A DNA stretch of 64,000 nucleotides from Acheta domesticus. Taxonomy: Eukaryota; Arthropoda; Insecta; Orthoptera; Gryllidae. The stretch covers positions 156,071,276-156,135,275 of the forward strand of contig JAHLJT010000631.1 in assembly GCA_031308135.1 (NCBI GenBank), given 5' to 3'. Position numbers and translations under genes: made by a program. The notes under the pieces are model-generated. The model had not been told where the DNA came from and made no database searches. It worked only from the letters and a program-made list of their open reading frames with translations. Numbering within the stretch: the first letter of the stretch is position 1; each line of letters opens with the position of its first letter. Below are positions 34,138 through 44,645 of this stretch, one piece after another.

Positions 34138-36918
34138 TAATAACCACCAAAATTATACCTCCCCCACATGCTCCAACTCAGAAACTAATCACTCAAAACA
34201 TAAATTGGGAAACATTTAGGAAAATAGTGAAAACCAAGACACCACAATTCAAAATATTAAACTCCCCTATGGAAATAGAAAAGTCAGTCATGCAGATAAA
34301 CGAAATAATAACAAACACAATAAAACACTTACAAGAAAACAAACCCACATATTCTTCTAAACAGACAAAACCAAAACTACCCAAAGAGAAAACAGAAATA
34401 ATCAACACACGCAATAAAACTAGAAGGCTATGGAGCAAGAATAGAATTCCCCAACAGAAAAAAGAACTAAATCTCCTCAATGAAATAACAAAAAGGGCAA
34501 TAAATATACACATCCAAAAATCCTTTGACAGGAAAACAGAAACATTAAATACCTCAAACAAATCACTATGGCACTTCTCAAAATGTCTTCTAAATAAAAA
34601 AATAACCATTCCGCCACTCAACACGACACAAGGTATAAAATATGCCCCAAGATAAGGCAGAAGCACTAGCAGAACACTTCGTTCAGACATTCAAGCCTAA
34701 TAACACACCCGTACACCCAGACCACGAAGCAATAATTGATTCAAATGGACGTCCAACTATGACGTCCCACAGAGATTAAAATTCATTTCACCTACTGAAG
34801 TCAAAAACCTCATAAAAAAATTGCCTAAAAGAAAAGCTCCCGGACATGACCTAATTAGCAACCAAATATTAAAAAACCTGCCCACAACCACAATCGCATA
34901 CATAAACAACATCTATAATTCATCATTCAGACGAGGTTATTTCCCAAGAACTTGGACAATATCAAATATAATCCCGATCCCTAAACCAAGCACAAATCAT
35001 AGCCTCGCAGTGAATTACAGACCAATAAGTCTCCTCCCAACGTTATCTAAATTATTTGAAAAAATAATTTTAAAAAGACTCAATAATCATCTAACAAAAT
35101 CAGACGCTATTCCAAACCACCAATTTGGTTTTAGAAAGCGTATCTCAACTGCACATCAATTGCTAAGGATTACTGAATACATTCACACTGCCTTCCAAGA
35201 AAAGAAACACTCAATAGTAACACTCTTAGATGTATCTCAAGCATTTGACAGAGTCTGGCACCCCGGATTAATATACAAACTCAAAACAATAGCAACACCT
35301 AAATACTTACTAAATATTATCACACAATTTATATCAGACAGAGTAACCATAGATAATCATAGCTCCACCCCCCCCGCCCTATAGAAGCAGGACTTCCACA
35401 AGGCACACCCTTATCCCCAACACTATTCAATATTTACACAGCAGATATCCCCACCACACGATACACTCAACTTGCACAATTTGCTGACGATACGGCAATA
35501 TTCACATCAAGTTGCACCCTGACATATAGCAGCACAAAAATTCAACAACATTTGAATAAAATAGACGAAAGGGCAATAAAATGAAAAATAGAACTAAATC
35601 CAAATAAATGAAAATCAAAAATTGTTTCATAGAGACCATTCTCTGCCCCCCACCCATTACTATTAAACAATAGTCAAATAAACTGGACACCATCAAACCA
35701 ACCTATAAAATACTTAGGTCTAAATCTTGACACAAGACTAAACTGGAAAAACCACATCAATATAAAAACACAACAGGCTAAAATCAAATTAACCCAACTC
35801 AAGCCAATACTTAATAAAACTTCCAAACTTTCACTAACAAATGCAATAACACTATATGAAACTATCATAAGACCCATAATTCTATACGCTTGCTCCATCT
35901 GGACAAATGCTGCACCATCCAATGTAAATAAAATACAAATATTACAGAACACAAATTTAAGTTTAAAGTTAAATCTTTTCTGCTGCAAAACTGTTTCTAT
36001 ACAATTAGAGACTATACTGATCGTGAAAAAGAAAAATAATGTTTAACGTAACAAAACAAAGATATATAATGAATTAGTTTGTTTGCGTTGTATACATTTA
36101 AAAAAATACTTAATACGCCTGTAACAAGTAATGTACTTCAGCTTCCGGGTCAATGACCCCCATCTCGATCAGGTTTTTGTCCAGTTTCCCTGATCCATTG
36201 AGCAAATGCTCAGATGGCCCCTTGTTTTGCTTCTGGACGTAAATGTAGCTTCACTGTGCGCACGTTTTGTTGAGCCCTCCTTTTGCTTGTAGTTCATTTA
36301 CAGTTAAAATTGATTTTCTATAATTCGGGAAAAAACATTTTTCAAATATCTTTATTTTTCTAAAATAATTATTTTCTAAATTCATTTATTCGTTTTTTTC
36401 CGTTTTTTTTTAATTTTTTTATTTTTTTTTATTTCTGGCCCTCAAGAAAATGTGCGCAGATAAATTTCTTTCCCCACACGTCATATACGGTTTTTAATGT
36501 TTTTTTGACAAATAAATAAAAATAAAACATTCCTCAGAATATTCACCAACGGTTCATTTCAAACCATCAACTCCATAGTGAATTATTTATAAACTCAATC
36601 ATCCATCAAATAGCACGCCTATCCAATAATTTCTACTCTAACATAAACTCAATAGATCAACTCAAACAATACAATTTAGCCTCAACAAACAACACACAGA
36701 CCAGAATAAACAATAGATACCCGTTCGATTCCTTCCTAAAAATATTCTCAGACAATTGTGATCTGTAGATACTCTTATGAGTAATCTACCCCATTGTAGT
36801 AGCAATAGTAGAACTAGGTTAAGCATAGTCTAAGTTAGTAGTAAGTCATCAACATATATGAAAGAGTGTTGTACTGATCTATGTACATCCCAACAAGCAA
36901 TAAATAAATTTTAAAAAA
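34138..36918 (+). mobile_element. Jockey-type LINE inserted in the foldback loop
   Basis: Starts directly after AGAAGAAAACGT (34,126-34,137) and ends in an A-rich tail before AGAGGAAAACGT (36,919-36,930), a 12-bp target duplication with one mismatch. The linker reads INWETFRKIVK (about 34,205). The RT follows: KRKAPGHDLISNQILKNLP (34,830), VNYRPISLLPTLSKLFEKII (35,010), QFGFRKRIST (35,120), LLDVSQAFDRVWH (motif A, 35,225), GLPQGTPLSPTLFN (motif B, 35,390), QFADDTAIF (motif C, 35,480), IKYLGLNLDTRLNWKNHI (35,707) and a C-terminal HSELFINSIIHQIARLSNNF (36,565). The endonuclease is missing, a one-base change near 35,383 shifts the frame, and several TGA/TAG stops follow, so it is inactive. Confidence 0.9.
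35990..36535. mobile_element. AT-rich insert within the jockey element
   Basis: The jockey C-terminal frame breaks off near 35,960 (IQILQNTN) and resumes near 36,540 (NIHQRFISNHQLHSEL). The DNA between has no jockey similarity. Its last part (about 36,430-36,535, with CTCAAGAAAATGTGCGCAGA and ACAAATAAATAAA) resembles 45,175-45,260, so it is probably a copy of a dispersed element. Exact ends and target duplication were not resolved. Confidence 0.55.
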
Positions 36919-36968
36919 AGAGGAAAACGTACAGATAATAACTCGTGTTTAAGTAGTTCTGTTCTGAA

Positions 36969-39917
36969 ACAAAAATAAAGTACAGAAATGTAGTCTGGTG
37001 TACAACTCCTCTCAATGGCCCTCTCTCGACTTTCGTTACTTCTCCTTCTACAAATATTAATAACGAAACTAAATAAAGAAACAACGTTTCTTACCCACGA
37101 AAAGGAAAGTCACATTTGTTTCATTTCAGTAAAGAAACGAAACGAAACTGTCTTAGACGATCTGTTCTTTCTGTAACAAAACTAAATTCGCGCAGACTTT
37201 CGTTTCGTTACTTGTAACGAAACTTAACTCCTGAGAAAATAATTTTGTCACAGCGGCGCATATGTCATCTTTTTTTCTGAAACACGTTACAAGTTCTACA
37301 ACATTACGTGCGAAAACAAATTATTTTCATACTACTAAAACATATTCGGCAACTAATAGTGCGTTTCATACAGCTCAATCATGTTCCAATAATGGGACTG
37401 AATTTCAAACAGTCAAGTTGGCCCGAAACCTTCGTTTTTGCTCTATTTTCTCAACGGAGGCTGGTAAAAAATTTCTAATCGCTAGGGAAACGTCATCAAA
37501 AGATGGATAAACGAATGCGCACGTCAAATTGTGGTATTTTTAATATTTCCAAGGAAATCTTGTAATTTCATCAAGACAAGAACTTGGCCCGAAAAATTTG
37601 TTTTGCGCAAATTTATGAATGGAGGCTGGTAAAAATTTTCTAAAGGTTAAGCAAACGACATGAAACGATGGACAAACGAATGCGAATGATTTTTTATATA
37701 ATTTGAATATATTTTTTGTTGTTTTGAGGGAATTTTACAAGAAAAGGTGGGAAAATTCGTTTTTCACCTGTATTTCTTGAAATACATGTAGTTTACGAAT
37801 TTTAAGTGATGGACAATCACGTTCCAAAGATGGAGAAACGCAGAGAGTAGAAATGTACGGAAAATTCTGCGTGTTTCTTGTTTTTTTTTCGAATTGAAAA
37901 AGTGGCGGGAAAAAAGTTTTTTGGCATTAACTTTTGAACGCGGCCTGGTAAAAATTTTCTAAAGGGTGGTCAAACGTGGTCAAACGATGGACAAACGAAT
38001 GCGAATGTATTTTTATATAATTTGAATGTATTTTTTGTTTTTTTGGGGAATTTTTCAAAAAATTGTGGAAAAATACGTTTTTCGCCTGTATTTCTGGAAA
38101 TACACGTAGCTTACGAATTTTAAGTGATGGACAATCACTTTCCAAAGACGGACAAACGCAGAGGTTAGAAAAGTACGGAAAATTCTGCGTGTTTCTTGTT
38201 GTTTTTTCGAATTGAAAAAATGGCGGGAAAAACGTTTTTTGGCATTAACTTTTGAACGCGGCCTGGTAAAAATTTTCTAAAGGGTGGTCAAACGTGGTCA
38301 AACGATGGACAAACGAATTAGCCCAAAAAATTGCATTTTCGAATTATTTTTTGGCCATCTTCACGCTTTTTTGGAAATTTTTTTGGGTTGTTCCGTTGGT
38401 GGTAAAGCACGTCTGAAGGTGATTAAGAGGTCATTAGGAGGTAAAGAAACGAATGCAAATTAAAAGTTTCGAATTTTTCGTTTGATTGTTGCTAATTCGT
38501 CGATTTTGAGAAATGGCGGGAAAAAACGTTTTTTGCCTATAACTTTTGAACCCGGCCTGGTAAAAATTTTCTAAAGGGTGGTCAAAAGTGGTCAAACGAT
38601 GGACAAACGAATCGACCAAAAAAATTTGCATTTTAAAACTTTTTCTGGCCATCTTCACGGTTTCTGGGTGCAGTGGAATACGTTTTTCGCGAATATCTGC
38701 TGGAGGAAACGTGGTAAAAATAATGTAGTTAGTGATTAAAGGTGGTCAAACGATGGACAAACAAAAGCGCACTTCAAATTTCGATATTTTTAATATTTTG
38801 GGCAAAATCGTGTAATTTCGTCAAATGGTGAGTTGGCCAGAAAAATTTGTTTTTGTTCTAATTTGTGAACGGAGGCTGGTAAAAATTTTCTAAAGAGTGG
38901 TCAAACGTGGTCAAACGATGGACAAACGAATGCGAACGTATTTTTATATAATTTGAATGTATTTTTTGTTTTTTGGGGGAATTTTACAAAAAATTGTGGA
39001 AAAATACGTTTTTCGCCTGTATTTCTGGAAATACACGTAGCTTACGAATTTTAAGTGATGGACAATCACTTTCCAAAGATGGACAAACGCAGAGGTTAGA
39101 AAAGTACGGAAAATTCTGCGTGTTTCTTGTTGTTTTTTCGAATTGAAAAAATGGCGGGAAAAAACGTTTTTTGGCATTAACTTTTGAACGCGGCCTGGTA
39201 AAAATTTTCTAAAGGGTGGTCAAACGTGGTCAAACGATGGACAAACGAATTAGCCCAAAAAATTGCATTTTCGAATTATTTTTTGGCCATCTTCACGCTT
39301 TTTTGGAAATTTTTTTGGGTTGTTCCGTTGGTGGTAAAGCACGTCTGAAGGTGATTAAGAGGTCATTAGGAGGTAAAGAAACGAATGCAAATTAAAAGTT
39401 TCGAATTTTTCGTTTGATTGTTGCTAATTCGTCGATTTTGAGAAATGGCGGGAAAAAAACGTTTTTTGCCTATAACTTTTGAACCCGGCCTGGTAAAAAT
39501 TTTCTAAAGGGTGGTCAAAAGTGGTCAAACGATGGACAAACGAATCGACCAAAAAAAATTGCATTTTAAAACTTTTTCTGGCCATCTTCACGGTTTCTGG
39601 GTGCAGTGGAATACGTTTTTCGCGAATATCTGCCGGAGGAAACATGGTAAAAATAATGTAGTTAGTGATTAAAGGTGGTCAAACGATGGACAAACAAAAG
39701 CGCACTTCAAATTTCGATATTTTTAATATTTTGGGCAAAATCTTGTAATTTCGTCAAATCGTGAAGTTGGCCAGAAAAATTTGTTTTTGTTCTAATTTGT
39801 GAACGGAGGCTGGTAAAAATTTTCTAAAGGGTGGTCAAATGTGGTCAAACGGTGGACAAACGTATCCATAAAAAAATTTTGAATTTTGAGATTTTTTCTG
39901 GCCATCTTCACGGAGGT
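36969..39917 (-). repeat. Right inverted arm of the foldback
   Basis: Reverse complement of 30,795-33,740 with only scattered differences. One example is a single extra A in the run at 39,450-39,460, which shifts an otherwise identical short frame; another is AAATTCG against AAACATTCG. An 82-codon frame near the inner end is identical between arms. Confidence 0.92.
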
Positions 39918-39926
39918 CCATTGTTG
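39918..39926. repeat. Right 9-bp TSD of the foldback element
   Basis: CCATTGTTG directly follows the terminal CGGAGGT. Confidence 0.92.
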
Positions 39927-41509
39927 GCAGAATCTGGTTTACAAGATCATGAAACATTTAAAATCAGAGGAAAAGGACAGCTAAATGAAATAAAGAAAGA
40001 TAACTGGATAAAATATTATAAAGATCTTCTATATGACCCAAGTATAATCCGTGAAGATAAGACACAATACAACAACCCTCAAATAGACCCTTTGAGCAAA
40101 CATGAAGTGGAATATGCACTGTCAAGTATGAAAAATAGAAGTGCTCCTGGGGTAGATGGTACCAATGCAGAACTGCTAAAATATGGAGGTGAAGAACTGA
40201 AGAACAGACTTCTTAACCTATTTAATAGTTGTTGGAGAAAATGCCAAATACTTTATGCATGGAAAATCTCTCTTTTTAAGAAAGGAAATAGAAGCTAGCC
40301 ACAGAATTACAGAGGAATAAGCCTGTTGAACAGCCCTCATAAGGTTTATACAAAAATAATAAATAAACGGCTCACAGCAATCTCAGATACACTGCTATTG
40401 GAAGAACCAAGTGGTTTTAGGCAAGGAAGATCGTGCACAGATAATGTGTTTACCATAAACCAAATAATAGAAAAGAGACGAGAGTTCAATTTAGAGACCC
40501 ACATAGCTTTTATAGATTATGATAAAGCGTTTGATAGAGTTAATCGTGAAATTCTCTGGCAGATTCTTCGAAAAAGGTGCTATCCTCTCCATTTGATATA
40601 AGTTATTAAATCCCTCTACCACAAAACAAGCATTAATTTACAAGTTGGGAACAAAATATTTGAAGAGAGAAATAAACAGAGGTGTAAGACAAGGCTGCAG
40701 CTAGTCACCCTCTTCGTTTAATATTTATATCGACAACATTCTAAGAGAATGGAAAATTTTAGATAAACCAAGTATTTGGATAAACCCAAATACATCTCTA
40801 CAATCACTTCTGTATGCTGATGACCATATAATTATAGAAGATAACTAAATAAGTCTGCAAATATCATTATACCAGCTAAATAGAATATGCAAACAATTTT
40901 GTCTCTCAATATCAGTCTCTAAAACTAAAGTGATGGCATTCAGAAGCAAATATCCTATCAGAACTAAAATAATAATAGAAGATAAAATAATAGAGCAAAT
41001 AAAACATTTTAATTATTTGGGCTGTGATATCACATATGACTACAGTGATGATATGAAAACAAAACTACGTTTCCAACATACTTGTGGAACAATAAACAAA
41101 TACCTTCACAATAAGATTAGAAAAGAGACACTATTAAAATGTTATAAAGTCATGGAAGTACCACAACTGTTTTACGGGTGTGAATCATGGACAATAAGAA
41201 AAAAGATAAAATGAAGATACAAGCCTCTGAAATGAAATTTCTCCGGAGAGTATAACGCTGCACCTTCATGGATAAAATAAAAAATTAAGATGTAAGACAG
41301 AAACTTAACATATTTTCTATTAATGAAAAAAACAAATGAATACAGATCACGATGGGTACACCACGGAAGAATGTCTCGCGAACGGATCCCCCGACATGCC
41401 TTTCAGTACAAACCAAGGGGAAGAAGGGACATTGGCCGTCCACGACAGAAATGGTGTTATGAAGCCCGAACAGGGAATCTCCCTAACCTGTAATGTGAAG
41501 AAGAAGAAG
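39927..41509 (+). pseudogene. LINE reverse transcriptase, 3' part of the host LINE
   Basis: Reading across frames: SSMKNRSAPGVDGTNAELLK (40,125), FKKGNRS, then after a TAG NYRGISLL (40,305), KVYTKIINKRL (40,345), EEPSGFRQGRSCTDNVF (40,400), HIAFIDYDKAFDRVNREI (motif A with its Asp, 40,500), a motif B (RGVRQGCS-like, 40,680) ending in a stop, LLYADDHIIIEDN (motif C YADD, 40,810), KVMAFRSK (40,930), HFNYLGCDITYDY (41,008), and a terminal GRPRQKWCYEARTGNLPNL (41,425-41,490). The catalytic aspartates are present, but stops (40,297, 40,600, 40,846, 41,212) disable the protein. The same terminal peptide occurs in the fragment at 53.6 kb. Confidence 0.9.
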
Positions 41510-41517
41510 ATTTTTTT

Positions 41518-41557
41518 AAACATTTTGAATTTTTAAATTAGAGAGCATATTATGAAA
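41518..41557. repeat. Dispersed repeat X, second copy, right half
   Basis: AAACATTTTGAATTTTT...GAGAGCATATTATGAAA continues the repeat X copy broken at 30,427; the intact equivalent is 29,318-29,357. Confidence 0.85.
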
Positions 41558-41598
41558 TTATTCACTGACGAGAGAGTGGTTATTGTCTATCGAAGAAA

Positions 41599-41601
41599 AT
41601 A

Positions 41602-41650
<49 letters not shown>
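41599..41650. repeat. (ATT)n microsatellite
   Basis: About sixteen ATT triplets. The poly-Asn frame on the other strand is an artefact. Confidence 0.97.
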
Positions 41651-42714
41651 GAAGGTTACACATGACGTACTTAAAATGACTCTATTAACTGAGAGACCCC
41701 AAAAACGCATAAAATAATAAATATAATACTCTTTACTGAAAGAAATGCTTAATAAGGTAAACAATTAATGCTTACTGGACTGTATAATAGAAAAGATAAT
41801 GACGGAATACTTCAAGTAGAGTACGAGAGAAATAGAAAAATATTATAAGCAGAGACATGTCTAAAGAGGGGAAATAAAATAAACAACATACATTTTCTCT
41901 TGATACGTAATTTTAAACACTGATATGGGCTTATTTGTTCTTAAAAAATTGCAAAAATATTTTCAGGACAAAATCTTTTGTTGAACTATAATGATCAATG
42001 CAGGACTGTTTTACAGTTACTTCCCCTTATCGCAATTTTCGTATCAGCCACGCGCCAGAACCTCCAAGTCCTGAACCGACACGACGGAGCCTGAGTTAAT
42101 ATAACAGCCTGCCTTATACGATTCGCCGAGAGAGAATATACTTGCGGTTGTGAACGGGTCTTTCGCCACGCAATATACTGCTCCTGTTGACACGTACCCT
42201 CGTAAATAAGTGCCATGTGCTAAGTCGAAAGTCGAATTTATCTGCCGGCGGCGCGCATAAGCTGGAATTATGGTGCTCTGGGACGGCGGAAACCTCTGTC
42301 TGGTGGTAGGCCCCGAGTAGCTGGGGTGGTCGCGGAGTGGAACAGTAAATCTGCCCAAAACGCTCCCTCCAGAGGGATGTGACTCAACATCGCAGCAGCT
42401 GTCCTTCCCCTTCGACCCCTTCTTTTCGAATTCACTGGGACCAATGAACCGGTTTTTTTTCAACTTCTTGGCAAAGTGAATTGGTAAATATTAGTATTAA
42501 TTGGATAGCAGCACCACTGCAAAGAGTCACTTTTCAAATCCATGAGGCAAATCACATTTTCGTTTATTCTTGTAATAAAATGCAATAAACCCACTGATGA
42601 ATAATATTTTTGTAAAATTTCATTTAACTATTTATACAGAGTGGACCACCTACGTTGGCCACAACAAATACCTTGAAAACAGTTTGAGGTATCAAAGTGC
42701 TATTTCCGTCATGT
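41651..42714. other. No recognised gene; holds one 139-codon unknown frame
   Basis: AT-rich except for 42,000-42,460, which has more balanced composition and an open frame on the minus strand (listed separately). Confidence 0.5.
42044..42463 (-). CDS. Unknown 139-codon open frame, possible exon
   Basis: The frame starts MKKNRFIGPSEFEKKGSKGK and ends SVVSVQDLEVLARG. No domain, signal peptide or membrane segment is apparent and no family was recognised. Its composition is more protein-like than the other non-transposon frames in the window, and it sits in a balanced-GC island in AT-rich DNA. No splice sites or ribosomal context single it out, and the length is within what chance allows in such DNA. 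Treat as a weak candidate. Confidence 0.15.
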   Translation of the reverse strand: MKKNRFIGPSEFEKKGSKGKDSCCDVESHPSGGSVLGRFTVPLRDHPSYSGPTTRQRFPPSQSTIIPAYARRRQINSTFDLAHGTYLRGYVSTGAVYCVAKDPFTTASIFSLGESYKAGCYINSGSVVSVQDLEVLARG

Positions 42715-43784
42715 TTGGTTCCAGCAAGGCCAGTAATATCAACCATAGGTACCCCATCATAAGAATTTGCAAAATTTCTTAATCAAATTATAAGTAATTT
42801 ATTAGATACAAATTATAAATACACTACTAAAAATAGTTTTGATATGGTTAAAGAAATTGGAAAAATTACTTTACCGAGCGAGTATGTGATGGCCTCATTT
42901 GCCATTGAAGCTATGTTTCCATCAATACCACATGCTCTAATATATGAAAGTTTATATGAGACATTAATCGAACAAAACAAATATAATATAACTATCTCAA
43001 TAGGTGAAATTTACATTGCCATAAAATATATACTTAACAATATGGTGTTTCAATTCAACAATAAGATCTATCAACAAATTGACGGCACACCAATAGGAGT
43101 TCAATCAGCGGGACCCTAGCCGAAATTGTTATAAGAACATTAGAACAATCTATATTAGAAAATAATAATAATGAAACAATTAGGATTAGTTATTACAAAC
43201 GATATGTACATTTTTTTGGTTATACATAGAGATAATATTCATGAAACTTTGAATAAATTTAATTCATATAATTCTGGTATTAAATTCACAGTTGAAAATG
43301 AGATTAATCAACAAATTAATTTTCTTGATATAACGATAAAAAGAGAAAAAAGTCGATTGACCACAAATTGGTATAGGAAGGAAACTTACAAGGGAAAAAC
43401 ACTGAATTACATGTCATCTCACCCGAAAACGCATACAATTACTGTAATATACGGATTTGTCGATAGAGCTGTCCTTTTGTCAGAACAAAAATATATAAAA
43501 CAGAACATTGAAATAGTAGAGAATAAATTAAAACTCAACAATTGCCCTGATTAATTCATTAAAAAAGTTATAAAAAAGACTAAATAAATATGAATTAAAC
43601 ACTAACCAATTACAAAAAGAAAAAGAAATAACCAATAGAATAACTTTACCATATATACCAGAAATCACGAACAAAATAAACAAATGGCTTAAAAACAAAA
43701 CAGAAACCAACACTGTATATAAAATGAACAACAAATTAAGAATGGTAAAAAATCATAAAGACAAAATTGACACTAATGATACTG

Positions 43785-44291
43785 AGAATGTTATGTATGA
43801 AATAAAATGCCAAGATTGCGACATAAAGTACATAGGATGACTAAATATATAATGAACATGAGAAAAATATCAAAGGAGTAACTGAGAAACAAAACTCTAT
43901 TACCAAACACAGGATAGAACAACATCATAAAATTGACTTTGACAATGTAAAAATCATAGATAAAGAGAGAAGAAAATTACCTAGACTAATCTCAGAAACT
44001 ATAAATATCAAATTAAGCAAAACAATGAGTTCATTAATAGATACTAATCAAATGACATCCAAATATGATACGGTAGTATACGCTCTAAGACAAAATGTGA
44101 ACTCTTTTAAAACATTAAATAATACAAGTTCCGTGTATCGATCGTCAACCCCTTCTCCTCACACAAAGACGCCAGACGCGGCCTCCAGTAGTTTGGAAGG
44201 TGACGCGACTGTAGATGAGCGGCCTCTCATTAGAAGAGCGAGTCGTTTAAAGTTGAAAGAATGTACTAAGACGGCAATGCATACACGATGA
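43785..44291 (+). pseudogene. GIY-YIG endonuclease domain of the Penelope-like element
   Basis: ENVMYEIKCQDCDIKYIG (43,785-43,838) supplies the GIY (here VMY) and YIG signatures with a CxxC pair, then a stop and frameshift. HHKIDFDNVKIIDKERRKLP (about 43,925) and RLISETINIKLSKTMSSLID (43,980-44,043) match the rest of the domain. The frame runs on to a stop at 44,291. The nuclease would nick target DNA for reverse transcription, but this copy is broken. Confidence 0.85.
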
Positions 44292-44592
44292 ACTATACAT
44301 AAAGGTGAGCCTCTGAATTGTATTTTCTACGAAGCATATTCTTAATGTAAAATGTATATATATATATTCTTAATGTATAATAACATGTGATTGGTTTTAA
44401 TCTTAAAATTGTGATACATTATAGATTCTTAATAGAAAAAAATTTAAATATTTTTTAAATCTTTAATTTTAAATGACAATCTTCTTATATTAAGAAGAAT
44501 GAATTAATGTTTTTAATGTTAATTAAGATAAGTTTATAGTTATGATTGTAAAATGAAAGTTAACTATATATAATTGTAATTTTAGAGAACAC

Positions 44593-44623
44593 CTGATGAA
44601 GGGAACAAGTGGTTTCCCGAAAC
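44593..44623 (+). ncRNA. Hammerhead-ribozyme-like motif of the Penelope-like element
   Basis: CTGATGA (44,593-44,599), then a stem GGGAA/TTCCC (44,601-44,605 with 44,614-44,618), then GAAAC (44,619-44,623) reproduces the CUGAUGA-stem II-GAAA core of a type I hammerhead. Hammerhead motifs are a known feature of Penelope-like element termini. One extra A lies between CTGATGA and stem II. Stem III and a cleavable UH site were not convincingly found, so activity is doubtful. Confidence 0.55.
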
Positions 44624-44645
44624 GTTGTGGAAAAAATAAAGAAAT

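Larger units (their letters stand above)
30795..39917. mobile_element. Giant foldback transposon, 9.1 kb
   Basis: The two ends are inverted copies starting ACCTCCGTGAAGATGGCC and finishing GGCCATCTTCACGGAGGT, flanked by the 9-bp duplication CCATTGTTG. The inverted repeat runs inward for about 2.95 kb per arm. Spot comparison shows the arms nearly identical, with occasional single-base changes and homopolymer indels. Without the jockey insertion in the loop the element would be about 6.3 kb. A 9-bp target duplication fits Drosophila-type Foldback or Mutator-like elements; the superfamily is not proven because no transposase was found. The arms contain two ~930-bp tandem units plus a degenerate third. 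Short open frames in the arms (82-92 codons) are by-products of these repeats. Confidence 0.92.
30428..41509 (+). mobile_element. 5'-truncated LINE split by a foldback element
   Basis: A non-LTR retrotransposon copy bounded by the 10-bp target duplication ATTTTTTTAA (30,418-30,427 and 41,510-41,519) and ending in a (GAA)n-type tail at about 41,496-41,509. The left piece (30,428-30,794) reads like the linker between endonuclease and RT (EWSNIENIINTAAYEAIGK, WNDEISEAIQENKSACQ). The right piece (39,927-41,509) carries the RT. Between them lies the 9.1-kb foldback. Joining the pieces with one copy of the 9-bp TSD gives an uninterrupted ENDVHCWQNLVYKIM. The endonuclease is missing, and stops and frameshifts are spread through the frame. 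Confidence 0.9.
42715..44645 (+). mobile_element. Penelope-like element, degenerate
   Basis: Penelope-like retroelements encode a reverse transcriptase fused to a GIY-YIG endonuclease. Plus-strand frames give LLDTNYKYTTKNSFDMVKEI and ITLPSEYVMASFAIEAMFPS (42,870-42,920), IYQQIDGTPIGVQSAGP (43,065-43,117), a broken YKRYVHFF where YRYVDD is expected (43,194), FNSYNSGIKFTVENEINQQI (43,258), NFLDITIKREKSRLTTNWYR (43,320), YKGKTLNYMSSHPKTHTITV and IYGFVDRAVLLSEQKYIKQN (43,390-43,505). A linker (PYIPEITNKINKWLKNKTE) and the endonuclease follow. Motif A has Ala for the usual Asp (SFAIEA), motif C has lost both Asp, and several frameshifts occur. The 3' end carries a hammerhead-like motif. Confidence 0.9.

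Noticed and set aside
41558..41764. Poly-Asn protein frame
   Set aside because: Encoded by the (ATT)n microsatellite.
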